NCBI RefSeq assembly: GCF_023898315.1
Contig: NC_064616.1
Location: 535,389,102-535,453,101 of the forward strand
DNA from: Schistocerca nitens
Lineage: Eukaryota > Arthropoda > Insecta > Orthoptera > Acrididae
Reading direction: 5' to 3'
Length of the DNA stretch: 64,000 nt
Position 1 is the first letter of the stretch. The number at the start of each line of letters is the position of its first letter. The notes under the pieces were generated by a model. That model was given only the letters and a program-made list of their open reading frames with translations, did no database searches and was not told the DNA's origin. A program made the position numbers and the translations under genes. Below, piece by piece: positions 1 to 10,465 of the stretch.

Positions 1-1290
1 CAACTAGGTCTCGATATTCATGATTGGAAAGGCCAAAGTTAACGATAATGGCGCAGATATGAAAGTTCATCTAAGTGATGTTCATGCCCGAAACCTAAAG
101 TGTAACCCGGGAGCATTTTGTATGCCATGTGCTAACCACAGTCTTAATCATATGTTATTAGATGCAGCTAAGTCTATAGTAAAAGCAGTCACATTTTTTG
201 GTGTAATTCAAAGAGATGGGAAATCTTATTGAAAAGGGTAACATCTTTAACAGTGAAGAAGCTTTCAGATACTCGAGGGGAACGTAGGTTGGAGTGTGTC
301 AAAGCTATAACGAAGCAAGATAAGTGAAGAGATGCCCTTCTTGAAGAGAGAAATAGCACTGATAAATCGAAAACAAAGGGTGAAGCACACACGCTTGCTG
401 TGAACGGATTAGAAAACGGAAAGTTTATTGCAGGCGTTGTCAAATGGTATGATTTTCTCCTTGCCATTAACGTCGCAAGTAAGGCACCTCAAGCAGAGAA
501 CATGGACGTGAAAGTAGTAACTAATGCTCGGAAAAATTTAGAGTAGTTTCTTGAAAATTTCCGTGACGGTTTTGCTAACGCGCAGCTAACTGCGAAACAG
601 AGAGCTGAAAGTTTACAGTTTGAGCCAAAATATATATTTTAAAGAAAGCTGGCAAGAAGGCGAAGCAATTTGATTATGAAAGTGACGACATGGTTTGCGT
701 GCCACAATTTCCGGTAGAGGACTACAGAACTAGAAAATTGATTTTTTCTATCCTGTCGTTGTCACAGTATTAAAAAGTTTGAAGGAAAGGTTTGGGCAAT
801 TGAGTAAGTATTCCGAAATATTCGGCTTTTTGTTCTCTCTAGAATGCTTACGGTACATCCAAGACGAATAACTGAAAATGTCATAAGAAACTAGAGAAAG
901 AGCTAAGTGAAAACGTAAACGGTGAATGTTTAAAAGACATTACTGAACCAGAACTTTTGATGGATATCATAGTGTTCAGAAATATGGTGCCCAAGAATAT
1001 ATTAACTCCAGCGCTAATATTGAAATAGTTAAATGAAATGTCCCAACATTTACAATGCTTACAGAATTTTGCTAATTGTGCCAGTGATCGTCGCTTCCGC
1101 CGAAAGGAGTTTTTCATGTTTGAAGTTGATCAAGAGTTATTTCAGGAGCAGCATCTCGCAAGAACCCCTGTCTTCTCTTGCCGTGTTATCAGTGGAACAG
1201 GAAGTGGTTTCAAAACTAAATTTTTATGACACTTAATGAATTTGCTCGTCAAAGAGCAAGATAAAAACGTTTTTTGTAAAGTCTGGAAAT
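1..1290 (+). pseudogene. Decayed hAT transposase (ZMYM1-like), 5' end outside window
   Basis: Translated pieces in several frames fit a hAT-superfamily transposase of the kind annotated as zinc finger MYM-type protein 1-like. Around 60-230 the conceptual protein reads through CANHSLNHMLLDAAKS, the RNase-H-fold start of these proteins. At 230-330 the VTSLTVKKLSDTRGE block follows. At about 895-1025 there is an acidic linker, and at 1033-1236 comes the C-terminal dimerisation block with PVIVASAERSFSCLKLIKSY, the hallmark of hAT C termini. Stops and frame changes separate the blocks (stops near 232, 325 and 545, and several in 640-900), so it cannot be functional. The N terminus lies upstream of the window. 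No target duplication is visible because only one end is present. The superfamily call is firm; the exact family is from memory. Confidence 0.8.
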
Positions 1291-1487
1291 CAGAAAACCC
1301 TTAGCGCCCAAACTCACAAATCATTTATTTTTCACGCAACTATAGAGCACAGTGAGGTGATGAGTACATTTAAGACTGTATCCTAAACAGTATCTGTGAA
1401 TCTTGCTTGAATTTGAATTTCATTAAATTCTAAGGGCACTCATAGGTGAGTTAGTTTTTATTATTAACATTTTATTAATTACCATAC

Positions 1488-1684
1488 GCCGGCCGGGGTG
1501 GCCGAGCGGTTCTAGGCACACAGTCTGGAACCGCGCGACCTCTACGGTCGCATGTTCGAATCCTGCCTCGGGCATGGATGTGTGTGATGTCCTTAGGTTA
1601 GTTAGCTTTAAGTTGTTCTAAGTTCTAGGGGACTGATGACCTCAGAAGTTAAGTCCCATAGTGCTCAGAGCCATTTGAACCATC
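1488..1684 (+). mobile_element. tRNA-derived SINE, class-II tRNA-like head (type 1)
   Basis: A full-length SINE. The head starts GGCCGGGGTGGCCGAGCGG and carries a pol III box A (tGGCCGAGCGG) and box B (GTTCGAATCC). The body contains GATGTCCTTAGGTTAGTTAG and ends AGAGCCATTTGAACCAT. It is bounded by an exact 11-bp target duplication, AATTACCATAC, at 1477-1487 and 1685-1695, so it inserted by target-primed reverse transcription. The same body recurs at least nine more times in this window. Confidence 0.95.
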
Positions 1685-2529
1685 AATTACCATACCTACT
1701 GAGATTCCTTCTCCCATTAATTATTTTACTACCACAACAGTAGCTCTGTTGCGGTAATAGTCTTTTGATATGTTGGCAGCAAGTTAACGACGAACTTAAA
1801 ATTCTTTTAAGCGTGGCAGTGGAGTATCATGTGTGTTACAATTCTTTTAAACGTGGAAACGGTTTATCATATGTATTGTTGGAGGGGCCGGGAGGGGAGG
1901 GGGTTCTGCACAGGACCCTGCGCCAACTAAAGCCGACTCAGACAGGAATTTTACGTCAGTACAGCGCTCTAATTCACGAGGGAGAACGCTCAAGGCGAAT
2001 ACAGTGAGAACACACAATCGATAGCGACCGCTTCCCTTGTGGAAGTAGGTCGGATCTAATTACTATTCACCGGAAAAGCCTTCACCATGCAACAGAAATC
2101 CTATTGAAGAGTGTTCTCCGAATTCGGGCATCTGACGAGGTATCGTTGTTCAGCTTGACATACGAAATGGGTAGACTACATTTCGCAGTTTGAAGAGATC
2201 ATTAACACTTTAATCCACGATGCTACAGGACATTCCCTTGCAGAGCTGACGCACTTGAGGCCAGTAATTACGCCCGTGAGAGCTGTAGCACCATTACTTC
2301 CTTACCCAGAAGAGGAATTACAGATAGGGCACACTCGAATATGCCAACTTTTAATGATCTCAGTAGGAGTGTTGGAAAATGGTTAGTTAACCCTTCACTC
2401 AAATTCGGCCGGTCTGCACTCAGTCAGCAGAACGGCCGAACCCTCGAATGAGTCGCCGTGGATGCATTTCTGGCTGTAAACATACCTCGTCAGTTTCGTG
2501 GATGAAATCATCTGTGCCGGCTTTTACAA
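1685..2529. other. No gene recognised; small tandem duplication and a hairpin
   Basis: No credible coding region. A segment beginning ATTCTTTTAAGCG near 1800 is repeated imperfectly from about 1840, an old tandem pair of roughly 40 bp. At 2404-2440 the sequence forms a hairpin with 14-bp arms starting TTCGGCCG (13 of 14 positions pair) around a 9-base loop. I cannot assign either to a known element. Confidence 0.4.
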
Positions 2530-2650
2530 TGAGGTGACTAAAGTCATGGGATATCGATACGCACGGATACAGATGGCGATGGTATCGCGTACACAAGGTA
2601 TAAAAGGGCAGTGAATTGGCGGAGCTGTCATTTGTATACCTCACGCAGGA
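2530..2650 (+). mobile_element. Terminal fragment of a Tc1-like transposon
   Basis: GAGGTGACTAAAGTCATGGGAT is close to the reverse complement of the terminus of the Tc1-like relic that ends near 4994 (GTATCCAGTGATTTTTGTCACC). It is followed by AAAGGGCAGTGAATTGGCGG and AGCTGTCATTTGTA, which parallels 3889-3928 at the start of that relic. This looks like the left end of a related element whose transposase body has been lost. Confidence 0.55.
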
Positions 2651-3288
2651 CACGGTGGCCAATGTGCAGTGACCATTTTCGTCCAAAAGGCTGGGCGAGT
2701 TCATTCGCTTGTTGGGAAGGAGAGGACGATAATTGTTTTCCACCTTTCGGCCGGTCAGCGATGACAGAATCGAGGTGCGCATCCTGCATACCGTCTCACA
2801 CTATTTTACAGAAACTATTCGTTTCATTAAGTGCCCATCATTTAGTTATTGGTCATAGTTATTGTGATATTAACCTGTAAGTAAGACACTATATGAAATT
2901 CGGAAAGTGTACAATGGAGAACAGAGGTCGCTATGATTTTGCATTTGGTTCATATTTATATAATATGTTGTTGCGTATCGTTATTATGTAAAACTTTATT
3001 ACCTATCGTTTTAGTCCACCTACTATGGCCTTTTTCGACGAAAGAATGTAATTTTTAAGGGCATCGACAGCTGGTGAAACAAGAAAAGCTAGGGGTTTTG
3101 GAACAACGTAAGTGAAGGCATTACACGATCTTTTTGTTGAGGATGTGCTTTTTCATAAGTTATGGACCTTACTTTTCCTCAGTTCCTCATGTAAAAACCA
3201 CTGTTTCAGAATTTTTTCGCAGTTGTTTCTGTACAACATATTAATGAGGTGAGACTATAAACTCCACTCTGTTTTGGCAAAAGAAGCA
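2651..3288. other. Intergenic, nothing recognised
   Basis: AT-rich with many stops in all frames; no motif, terminal repeat or RNA-like structure that I can identify. Confidence 0.4.
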
Positions 3289-3523
3289 GTCACCGAGTGA
3301 GGCGGCGCAGTGGTTAGCACACTGGACTCTCATTCGGGAGGAAAATGGTTGAAACCCGCATCCAGCCATCCTGATTTAGGTTTACCATGATTTCTCTAAA
3401 TTGCTTCAGGCAAATGCCGGGATGGTTCCTTTCGAAGGGCATGGCCAACTTCCTTCCCCATCGTTCCCTAATCCGATGAGACCGATGACCTTGCTGTTTG
3501 GTCCACTCCCCCAAATCAACCCC
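3289..3523 (+). mobile_element. tRNA-derived SINE, second family (type 2)
   Basis: The head reads GAGGCGGCGCAGTGGTTAGC, with a degenerate box B near 3352, then a body containing GGCAAATGCCGGGATGGTTC and ACCGATGACC. An exact 10-bp target duplication, AAAAGAAGCA, sits at 3279-3288 and 3524-3533. Other copies lie at 16784-17004 (plus) and about 61683-61844 (minus). Confidence 0.9.
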
Positions 3524-3884
3524 AAAAGAAGCAAATTTTAACATGGCAACCAGCGAAATGTATAGGTTCTACTCGAAATTCACCACTCATGACGCTTCTC
3601 TGAAAGTTACAAATGGTTAACAAGCCAGGCGAAAATAAATCGCTGCATTTTCGGCGGAATTCCTTTTAGATTCTAACGAAAGCAGAGGGAACAGTAGATC
3701 ATCTTGAATGATCACTATGCAAGTATGGGCATGCAAGGGCCCCAATTGATATTTACAGAAAAATGTGAGCGTAGGCTTTATCTTAGAATAGCGCTTTCCT
3801 CTCCAGCCTTCTTTATTTCCCCTACATCGCTCTGAGCGACACCCACTGCTGCTGCTCTCCCCACGCTTCCCCAGCGAACTGCGC
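3524..3884. other. Intergenic, nothing recognised
   Basis: No coding or repeat signal beyond the SINE target duplication at its left edge. The short open frames here do not resemble any family I know. Confidence 0.4.
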
Positions 3885-4140
3885 ATCAAAGTATAAAGGG
3901 TACTGCATTGATGGCGTTGTCACTTGTACTCAGGTGATTCATGTGAAAATGTTTCGACGTGATTATAGCCTTATGACGGGAATTTACAGTCTCTGAACGA
4001 ATTTGGCGTTGATGTGCTATGGCAGCAAAGGACCGACAAAAGTGTCTCTGCTAACACCACAACAACGTCTGTAGCGCCTCTCCTGGAGTCATGACCATAT
4101 CACTTCGACCCTAGGCACCTGGATACCCGTGGGCTGGTCA

Positions 4141-4342
4141 AAAAAATGGTTCAAATGGCTCTGAGCACTATGGGACTTAACTTCTGAGGTCATCAGTCCC
4201 CTATAACTTAGAACTACTTAAACCTAACTAACCTAAGGACATCACACACATCCATGCCCGAGGCAGGATTCGAACCTGCGACCGGAGCGGCCGCGCGGTT
4301 CCAGATTGTAGCGCCTAGAACCGCTAGTCCACCCCGGCCGGC
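4141..4342 (-). mobile_element. Type 1 SINE inside the Tc1-like relic
   Basis: A minus-strand copy with the head at the high-coordinate end (box B complement GGATTCGAACCTG near 4265). It is flanked by an 11-bp target duplication with one mismatch, TGGGCTG[G/T]TCA, at 4130-4140 and 4343-4353. The transposase sequence resumes directly on the right, so the SINE is younger than the Tc1-like copy. Confidence 0.93.
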
Positions 4343-4735
4343 TGGGCTGTTCAGATGAGTCCAGATTTAAGATGGTAGGAGCTGATGGTGGGGTTCGAAT
4401 GTAGTGCAGACCCCACGAAACCATGGACTCAAGTTGTCAACAAGGCACTGCGCAAGCTGGTGTTGTCTTCATAATGCGTGGGCTGTGTTTACATGGAATG
4501 GACTGGGCCCACTGGTCTAGCTGGACCCATCGTCGACTACTTTGAGACCATTGGCAGCTATTCGTGGACTTCACGTTCCCAAACAACGATGGAATTTTTA
4601 TGGATGACAGTGCGTCATGTCACCAGGCCACAACTGTTGGCGACAGGTTGAAGAACATTTTAGACATTTCGAGCGATCACCTGGCAGGAATCCCACCGAA
4701 CATTTATGGGACGTAATCGAGGGTCAGCTCGTGCA

Positions 4736-4842
4736 CGTTTCGTACATAAATTCTCAGTGAATTTAAATTTCGTTTAAATTTAACTTATTTTAGTTTGCTA
4801 AGATGGCAGAACGCTTTGAGGATTTATTTAGTGGTCTCAATT
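4736..4842 (+). mobile_element. 107-bp insertion of an unknown repeat family
   Basis: It splits the Tc1-like relic cleanly: CTCGTGCA at 4728-4735 is repeated at 4843-4850, an 8-bp target duplication, and transposase sequence continues on both sides. The unit is AT-rich, then has ATGGCAGAACGCTTTGAGG at 4803, a start codon that would encode MAERFEDLFSG. It has no inverted termini and no poly(A). A diverged relative lies at 8268-8362. An 8-bp duplication would suit a hAT-like or similar DNA transposon, but the family is unknown to me. Confidence 0.75.
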
Positions 4843-4994
4843 CTCGTGCAGAAAATCCTACACCGGCAAAACATTCGCAATTGTGGATGGTTATAGAGGC
4901 AGTATTGCTCAGTACTTCTGCAGGGCACTGTGCCTGGCAAAAGGAGGTCCGACACGATATTAGGAGGTATCCAGTGATTTTTGTCACCACAGTG

Positions 4995-7899
4995 TTTCGG
5001 TATGTTCTTCAAGTTAAGGTTATCGAAGAGAAAAATACGACAATTAGACGTACGAAGACTACCATTATAACTGTGCTAGTCCCAACGAACAGTTCGTTCT
5101 GCGATTCTCGGAAATAGAGAACAAGGAAAACACTGATCGTAAAGGGAAAGGCAGCATTATGATGAAACTTGTACGTAGCTGGCAACTCTCGTCCGGAGAT
5201 AGTGATTTCAAAAGGAAAGGAACACAAGAGAGAAAAGCAAATGAATGAAAGTAGCGTAAAAAGGAATGTTATGGTACTAGAGTATCAAGCTTGAGACGTA
5301 ACTGCATGGTAGAATAATTAATTAATTAATGTAGCGCTAGTTACTAAAGAACAAACACCTCAGAGACTGTTAATCATAACAAACGAAATCATGTTACATT
5401 AAAAAACTGTGCGAGTGCTGGGCGCCAGAAAGTTGAAGCCGAGCCACAGAGAAGAAAGGCGACCGCTAGGAAATTTAGTAGATAAGATATTTATGTGGCT
5501 TAATATTCATATTGTTTGTGTTCGTTATAAGGTGTTTATTTGTGGCGCCGTAAGACTGTTAGAGGTCGTCTCGCAATTGGTCCACAATAGCCTGTCAGTC
5601 GCAGGCTCCTACCTCAGAGCACACCAAAATACGAGTCTCTCCGGTGTTCAGACTGTTAGCCCGGACGGTTTGTTGTTGCAAAGCGGCGGCAGCTGGCGGC
5701 AAGCGCGCCCCCCAAGGTCACGGCCTAGGAAGCAACAATAGCCACTAGAGGGGCGTTTCAGTGTCACCGACAGTCGGTTGCCTCTCCAGACGCTGAGGCT
5801 CACAGTTCACCGCTGCCAGCAACCCCAAGGACGAGGATGGGAAATAACTTTGTGCCCGCCTTTCCAAAATACTGTAAGCTAGTCAATTACGCTAAATTTA
5901 AAATTTTTTAAAAAAAATATTGTTTTTAATGAGCTCTTCTACCATATTCCATAAACGTTTCAAAATTTTCAGATTTAGGGACTTACTTACACATGAGTAT
6001 CTGCTTAAAAAGTGCAGGTAAAAGATAACAACGATTAACGAATTTCGCATCTTTTAACTTTTTTTACGGCGAGCATAAAGTATCCTCTGTCGGTAATGCG
6101 CTGACTTGGCTAGAAGATATTTCCAAGTTCCGGACACTACTTACACATCAGGATCTGTTTGAAACGTATATTTTTAATGTAATTCAACAACAATTCGCAA
6201 ATTTTGTCTTTTTAATATTTTTGTTAGGCTTAAAGTAGCCCCCCTGGTAACACGCGTTATGTAAACTACGTTGGTATTGCTAGGTTAAATGGCTGGCTTA
6301 CACGCTCGCCTATTCTACCCACCCTATCGTCTAAGCTGGATTCAACAACAGTTTGTCGCACACCGCCGTCCTTCTGTCATCCTGAACGAGCGTTGTGAGT
6401 GCCAGAATTTACGTGTAGAATTAAAGGGCCCAACGAATGCTTGCACAGTGATTCGTCCATTTAGATGTCTTAATTGCTTTGTTTATGTGTTTTATTGTTC
6501 CCTTGAGAGCGCAGCTGTAACACGGTGACGTGGACAAGTATTTAACGCACTTGGAGATGCCACGGTGCCTGTCCAGACCAGTCCCCACCGTAATAAAGTT
6601 AATTCTTAAAATCTGAACACAGATTCTAACTCACAATAAAATTCCGAGTACATAGGTACCAAACAGAGACCGGTCGGCCAATTAATTAAAACCCCGTCAA
6701 TCTCATTTACTCAATTAATACTGCTACACCAATTTTCCCAGGTCCGCAGTCACTACCGAGGTATTGTCTACATAGAGGATCATCGGCTGCAAGGGGCAGG
6801 ATAATTTTGGAATTCCCCATTTCTTTAACGTTGAAAACGCTCGAGATGGTGAAAACTAGCTTGGTTCCCTGGCCGTTATTTCGAATCATCGTGGAAGTCA
6901 CGCGGTGGCGGAGATATACGAAGTCTTCCATGTTCTGGGAATCCGCGCCAGTTTGGGCCACTCACCTTGAAGGTAAGAACTTAGCCGCTCCGAACAGAAG
7001 AGAGGTTGGTTACACCTCCAGCTTCAGTTACGCTGGCTCCAAGGACCTTTTCGTATACCAAAGAGGTTCACCATAGTTCGTCGATCGAGTCTTGAAATGG
7101 TCCGTAGCGCAGCTCTCCACTCCATCCCGTTGCAGTTATTAAAGGTTTTGCCATCGCGAGGTTCCTCATGCAACAGTTACCGCTATTTTGTGGCAAGTGT
7201 TGTCTTCCATTACTTTGGGAGCATCGTTGTGTTAACCGTCTCCGAATTGTTCGCTGCAACTACGATGGTTGCGTCTGTGCTGTCATCATATTTGCACAAC
7301 GTAATATCACCGCTCCAATCGACATGTAGTGCAGTAAGCTCTAGTCCGACCCCTGTTACTGTGACCGCATTCCTGACCTTAGGGTAGCTTCTTTGTTGCA
7401 GTGATTCATATTAATTCATTGTGCGGTCTTGCTTGGGACTGGTCTTTATACTGAAGTCATTGTTGTTTAAGTGAACTTTTGCTTTTTGACTTATCCTACA
7501 GCAAGTCCGTTGCTCGTCAAGCGGCTGCTTTATACTGAGTGATACGTTACGAATCTTCTGACACGGCTACCTCTCATTTACGTGTCCGTTTCAGAATAGA
7601 TACATTGCCAGACGATACTGACTTTCATTGATCTGTAGCTTCCCTGCTGTCCCTTTAATCAGTTCTTTACTAGGCGACGAAACACATGCTGTAAGAAACA
7701 AAGTCCGACACCTGGGACAGAAGATCAGCTGGTGAGTGTTCTGCTGGGGAACAATGATAGTTGGTGCAATTAATACACACTCTTAAGAGGGGAGATCATA
7801 GAGACTCCAGCCACAGTTACAGCTAGTTACCCAATGAACCAACTCATACAGATACAGGGCTAGTAGACCTACTCTGCCAAGTAGTTTCTGAACTGGCAT
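4995..7899. other. 2.9 kb without a recognisable gene
   Basis: Short open frames occur (for example 5409-5741, 6289-6528 and the overlapping pair near 6707-7076) but none shows a domain I know. The part 5540-5850 is more GC-rich and could be a fragment of a retroelement leader or LTR; I see no matching second copy. AATAAA at 6592 could be a polyadenylation signal, but no coding region leads to it. Confidence 0.35.
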
Positions 7900-8025
7900 C
7901 ATAAGGGTGAGTGCATCCCTTTCCAGTCCCCTCACACGAAGGAAACACCCATGGTAGTACTGGTAACCGAACCCTGGATCTCCAGATTGCAGTCAGCACG
8001 TTGACCACTCACCTACGGGAGTGGA
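7900..8025 (-). mobile_element. Possible tRNA-derived SINE fragment
   Basis: On the minus strand TGGTCAACGTG fits the pol III box A consensus TRGYNNANNNG exactly, and GGGTTCGGTTACC resembles box B about 23 bases downstream. This spacing is short but plausible. No target duplication was found and there is no second copy in the window, so the call is tentative. Confidence 0.45.
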
Positions 8026-8267
8026 CGAAGATCATAGTAGAATAATAGGCTTCATTTGGGACCAACTGATCTGACTCTTTTAGAAAGTAACATTATTCAA
8101 CAGATGCTAGAGAGCAAAAGGTCACGTGTTACACGTAATCCAATTTCACCAGCTGTATTAATATTAATAAAATATAAATCGATATGTTAAAACCACCATA
8201 ACTTCGAAAATCTTACGGGCCCGCAAAATTTATGATCGGCACAAAAATTCCTCTAAGATGAGACTTT

Positions 8268-8362
8268 CATAAATAAATTCTCTGTAATTTCATATTTCGT
8301 ATCAATTTAACTTATTTTACTAAGATGGCAGAGAGGTTTGAGGATTTATTTAGTGGTCCCCA
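8268..8362 (+). repeat. Second copy of the MAERFEDLFSG unit
   Basis: From TAAATTCTC through AATTTAACTTATTTTA to GGATTTATTTAGTGGTC this region tracks the 107-bp insertion at 4736-4842 with scattered substitutions and small gaps. The part from the ATG (8324) onward is best conserved. No target duplication is visible here, so this copy is older or its borders are eroded. Confidence 0.7.
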
Positions 8363-8629
8363 AGTATGTTTACCATCATATTAATAATATATATGAAACG
8401 AGTGATAGCCTTTAGGCACCTTTATTCCATTAATAAATACATTTTTACCTATCGTTATGTGTGATCAGATCCCTTTACATGGGGGAGAGGACAGGAATCT
8501 CTTTAAATACATTTAGGGTAGACGCCAAGCATCACTTGAGAGTGAACTGATGTTGTGGTAGGTCACGTAGACCTACACTACTTATAAGTTTTGTGAAAGC
8601 CAACCAAACAGTGTAGTGTATAAGCACTC

Positions 8630-8913
8630 CGTCTTCAGGCTACAAGTAGCCCATCGGGACAATCCGAACGCCGTGTCATCCTCAGCTGAGGATGCGGATA
8701 GGATCAGCACACCGTTCTCCCGGTCGTTAATATGGTTTTCTGTGACCGGAGTAGCTCCTCAGTTGGCCTCACGAGGCTGAGTGCACGACGAAAAATGGTA
8801 ACAGCGCACGGCGGCCCCGATGGTCACCCATCCAAGTGCCGGCCACGCCCGACAGCGCTTAACTTCGGTGATCTGACGGGAACCGGTGTATCCACTGCGG
8901 CAAGAGCGTTGCC
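8630..8913 (-). mobile_element. SINE with a 5S rRNA-derived head
   Basis: Read on the minus strand from 8913, the first ~120 bases follow 5S rRNA: a GGCAACG start, then GATCACCGAAGTTAAGCG and TCGGGCG, then CTTGGATGGGTGACC, which includes the box C of the internal pol III promoter (plus-strand 8822-8833). It then runs into an unrelated tail (8630-8795) with GAGAACGGTGTGCTGATC and GAGGATGACACGGCG. A 5S head fused to a non-5S body is the structure of SINE3-type elements. The head has many substitutions, so it is not a working 5S gene. Confidence 0.8.
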
Positions 8914-10398
8914 CGTAGTATATAAACATGCCCGATGTTCTTCATATGCTCCATTATATTACGAATTTGTGTCGACATTACCGAAAAGGGTTTTGTTAAA
9001 TATTCAGCGGAACGTGACCACAACAGTGGGAATTCAAATAAAACATTTGTTAATATTTATCGTCATATAATGCATACTGTTAAAAGTTGGTTACAAATTT
9101 CGTTTATGAAAGGTGCTGTAATTCACCACAATATCAAACAGCGTTTAAGTGCTACACTTCTCAGTCTAATAAGAATTACATTGTGTACTGGTGAATATAT
9201 TTAAGAGAGCCGTTGATAGATTCAGTGATATTCTACTGTACAGGATTCATGTCATGTGTGACAAACAGGAGTCGGACCAGGAAACGAAGATTCCAATGGA
9301 TAGAGTATCACAGAACAGCCTTTAATTCGCTTTGTGGCAACTTAAGTCCGTTAATGCAAACGAAACAGGATGGAGGTAAGGTTGGTATGATACAAATAAG
9401 ACGGACGTGTATTCCTGTGAAAAATTAGGAAGGAAGCCATGTCGTCATCTATAGTCCTTAGAGTGTAATTATACTTTCTCTGGGGGATTACATTCAGGAC
9501 AAAACAGTGGCATTCCGGATAGAATGGGTGACATAACTCAAAAGAATAGTAAGTATTATAGACATCAAGTAATGCAAATTGACGAAAATAGCACGTAATG
9601 CAAATAGACGAATATCTCAATACTAACATTATCCTTTAATTTTTAACTACAAAGTAATTATTACTACGGATATCCTCTAATATCCGTATCATCGCATGCT
9701 CTACCGACGAGAGTACGCGCTTCGTGACAAGGACATGTTTTCGCGATATCACGTCACTAACGAGGGAAGCTCTTTGTTCCAACAGCCCATAGTAGCACAT
9801 ATGTCGTGTCTTGTGCGTAATGAAACAACAGTCCGGGCAATATTTTCGTTGCGGCGTTAGGTGTAGGCAGTCAAACGCGCGCTGCCTCCAATCTCAGGGG
9901 GAACGACTTCTATTACAGACTTAAACATTGTCACTATAGGAAGAAGAAAGAAGGTAAGACTTACCGTTCCGGCGCCAAGGATGGCGGAGGAATTCGGTGG
10001 TGTCATTGCAACCATTCAGTTGTTAGCTACTGTATATGCGACATGAGGCAGTCGTGCATAACATGAATCGGGTTGGGTATTATGATCTCGCTCCTCCTAA
10101 ATGTGAGTCCACTGCCATAACCCTTAACTCGGTGATGTGAAATCAGTTGACTCCGGTAACTGATATGTTCAATGGTAGTTCAGAGCGCTCTGTATCTGCC
10201 CCAACGCATATCCCCAGATTACTGTGTAGTCTTTTTGTTTGAATCTCTACAAAATTTTACTTTCTGGATAATCGTTGTAGTTATTAAATGAGGCACAATT
10301 TACCATCGGGCTCTACTGACAGGGGAAACAACCCGTATCCCTTCAGGACTTACGATTAAAAACATTGATAATTTTCAGGAGTGACTATTTACCTGGCA
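8914..10398. other. Intergenic, nothing recognised
   Basis: Open frames at 8935-9204, 9213-9428 and 9351-9629 have no recognisable motif and typical intergenic composition. No terminal repeats or RNA-like head were found. Confidence 0.35.
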
Positions 10399-10430
10399 CG
10401 TGTGTGTGCGTGTGCGTGTGCGTGTGCACG
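10399..10430. repeat. Interrupted (GT)n microsatellite
   Basis: Alternating GT with regular GC interruptions (GTGTGTGCGTGTGCGTGTGC). Confidence 0.9.
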
Positions 10431-10465
10431 CTCGTTGGTGAATCTGTCTTATTTTCTTTTCTAAC

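Larger units (their letters stand above)
3885..4994 (+). pseudogene. Tc1-like transposase relic carrying two insertions
   Basis: A DDE transposase relic of the Tc1 branch. After the 5' leader (3893-3965), the codons jump from the start of the protein (CGGGAATTTACAG, 3978) to a central block (TTTGGCGTTGATG, 4002), implying an internal deletion. At 4347-4380 the SDESRFKMVGADGG-like block with the first catalytic Asp is legible, at 4590-4625 the GIFMDDSASCHQATT block with the second, and at 4690-4725 NPTEHLWDVIE with the region of the third. Frames change repeatedly. The element ends near 4994 in a terminal repeat whose partner type is seen at 2530. It is interrupted by a SINE (4141-4342) and by a 107-bp unit (4736-4842). 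Confidence 0.85.

Noticed and set aside
5409..5850. Possible LTR or retroelement leader
   Set aside because: No second copy in the window and no primer binding site or coding region next to it.
8795..8913. Functional 5S rRNA gene
   Set aside because: Too many substitutions, no pol III terminator at the expected end, and fusion to a repeat tail.
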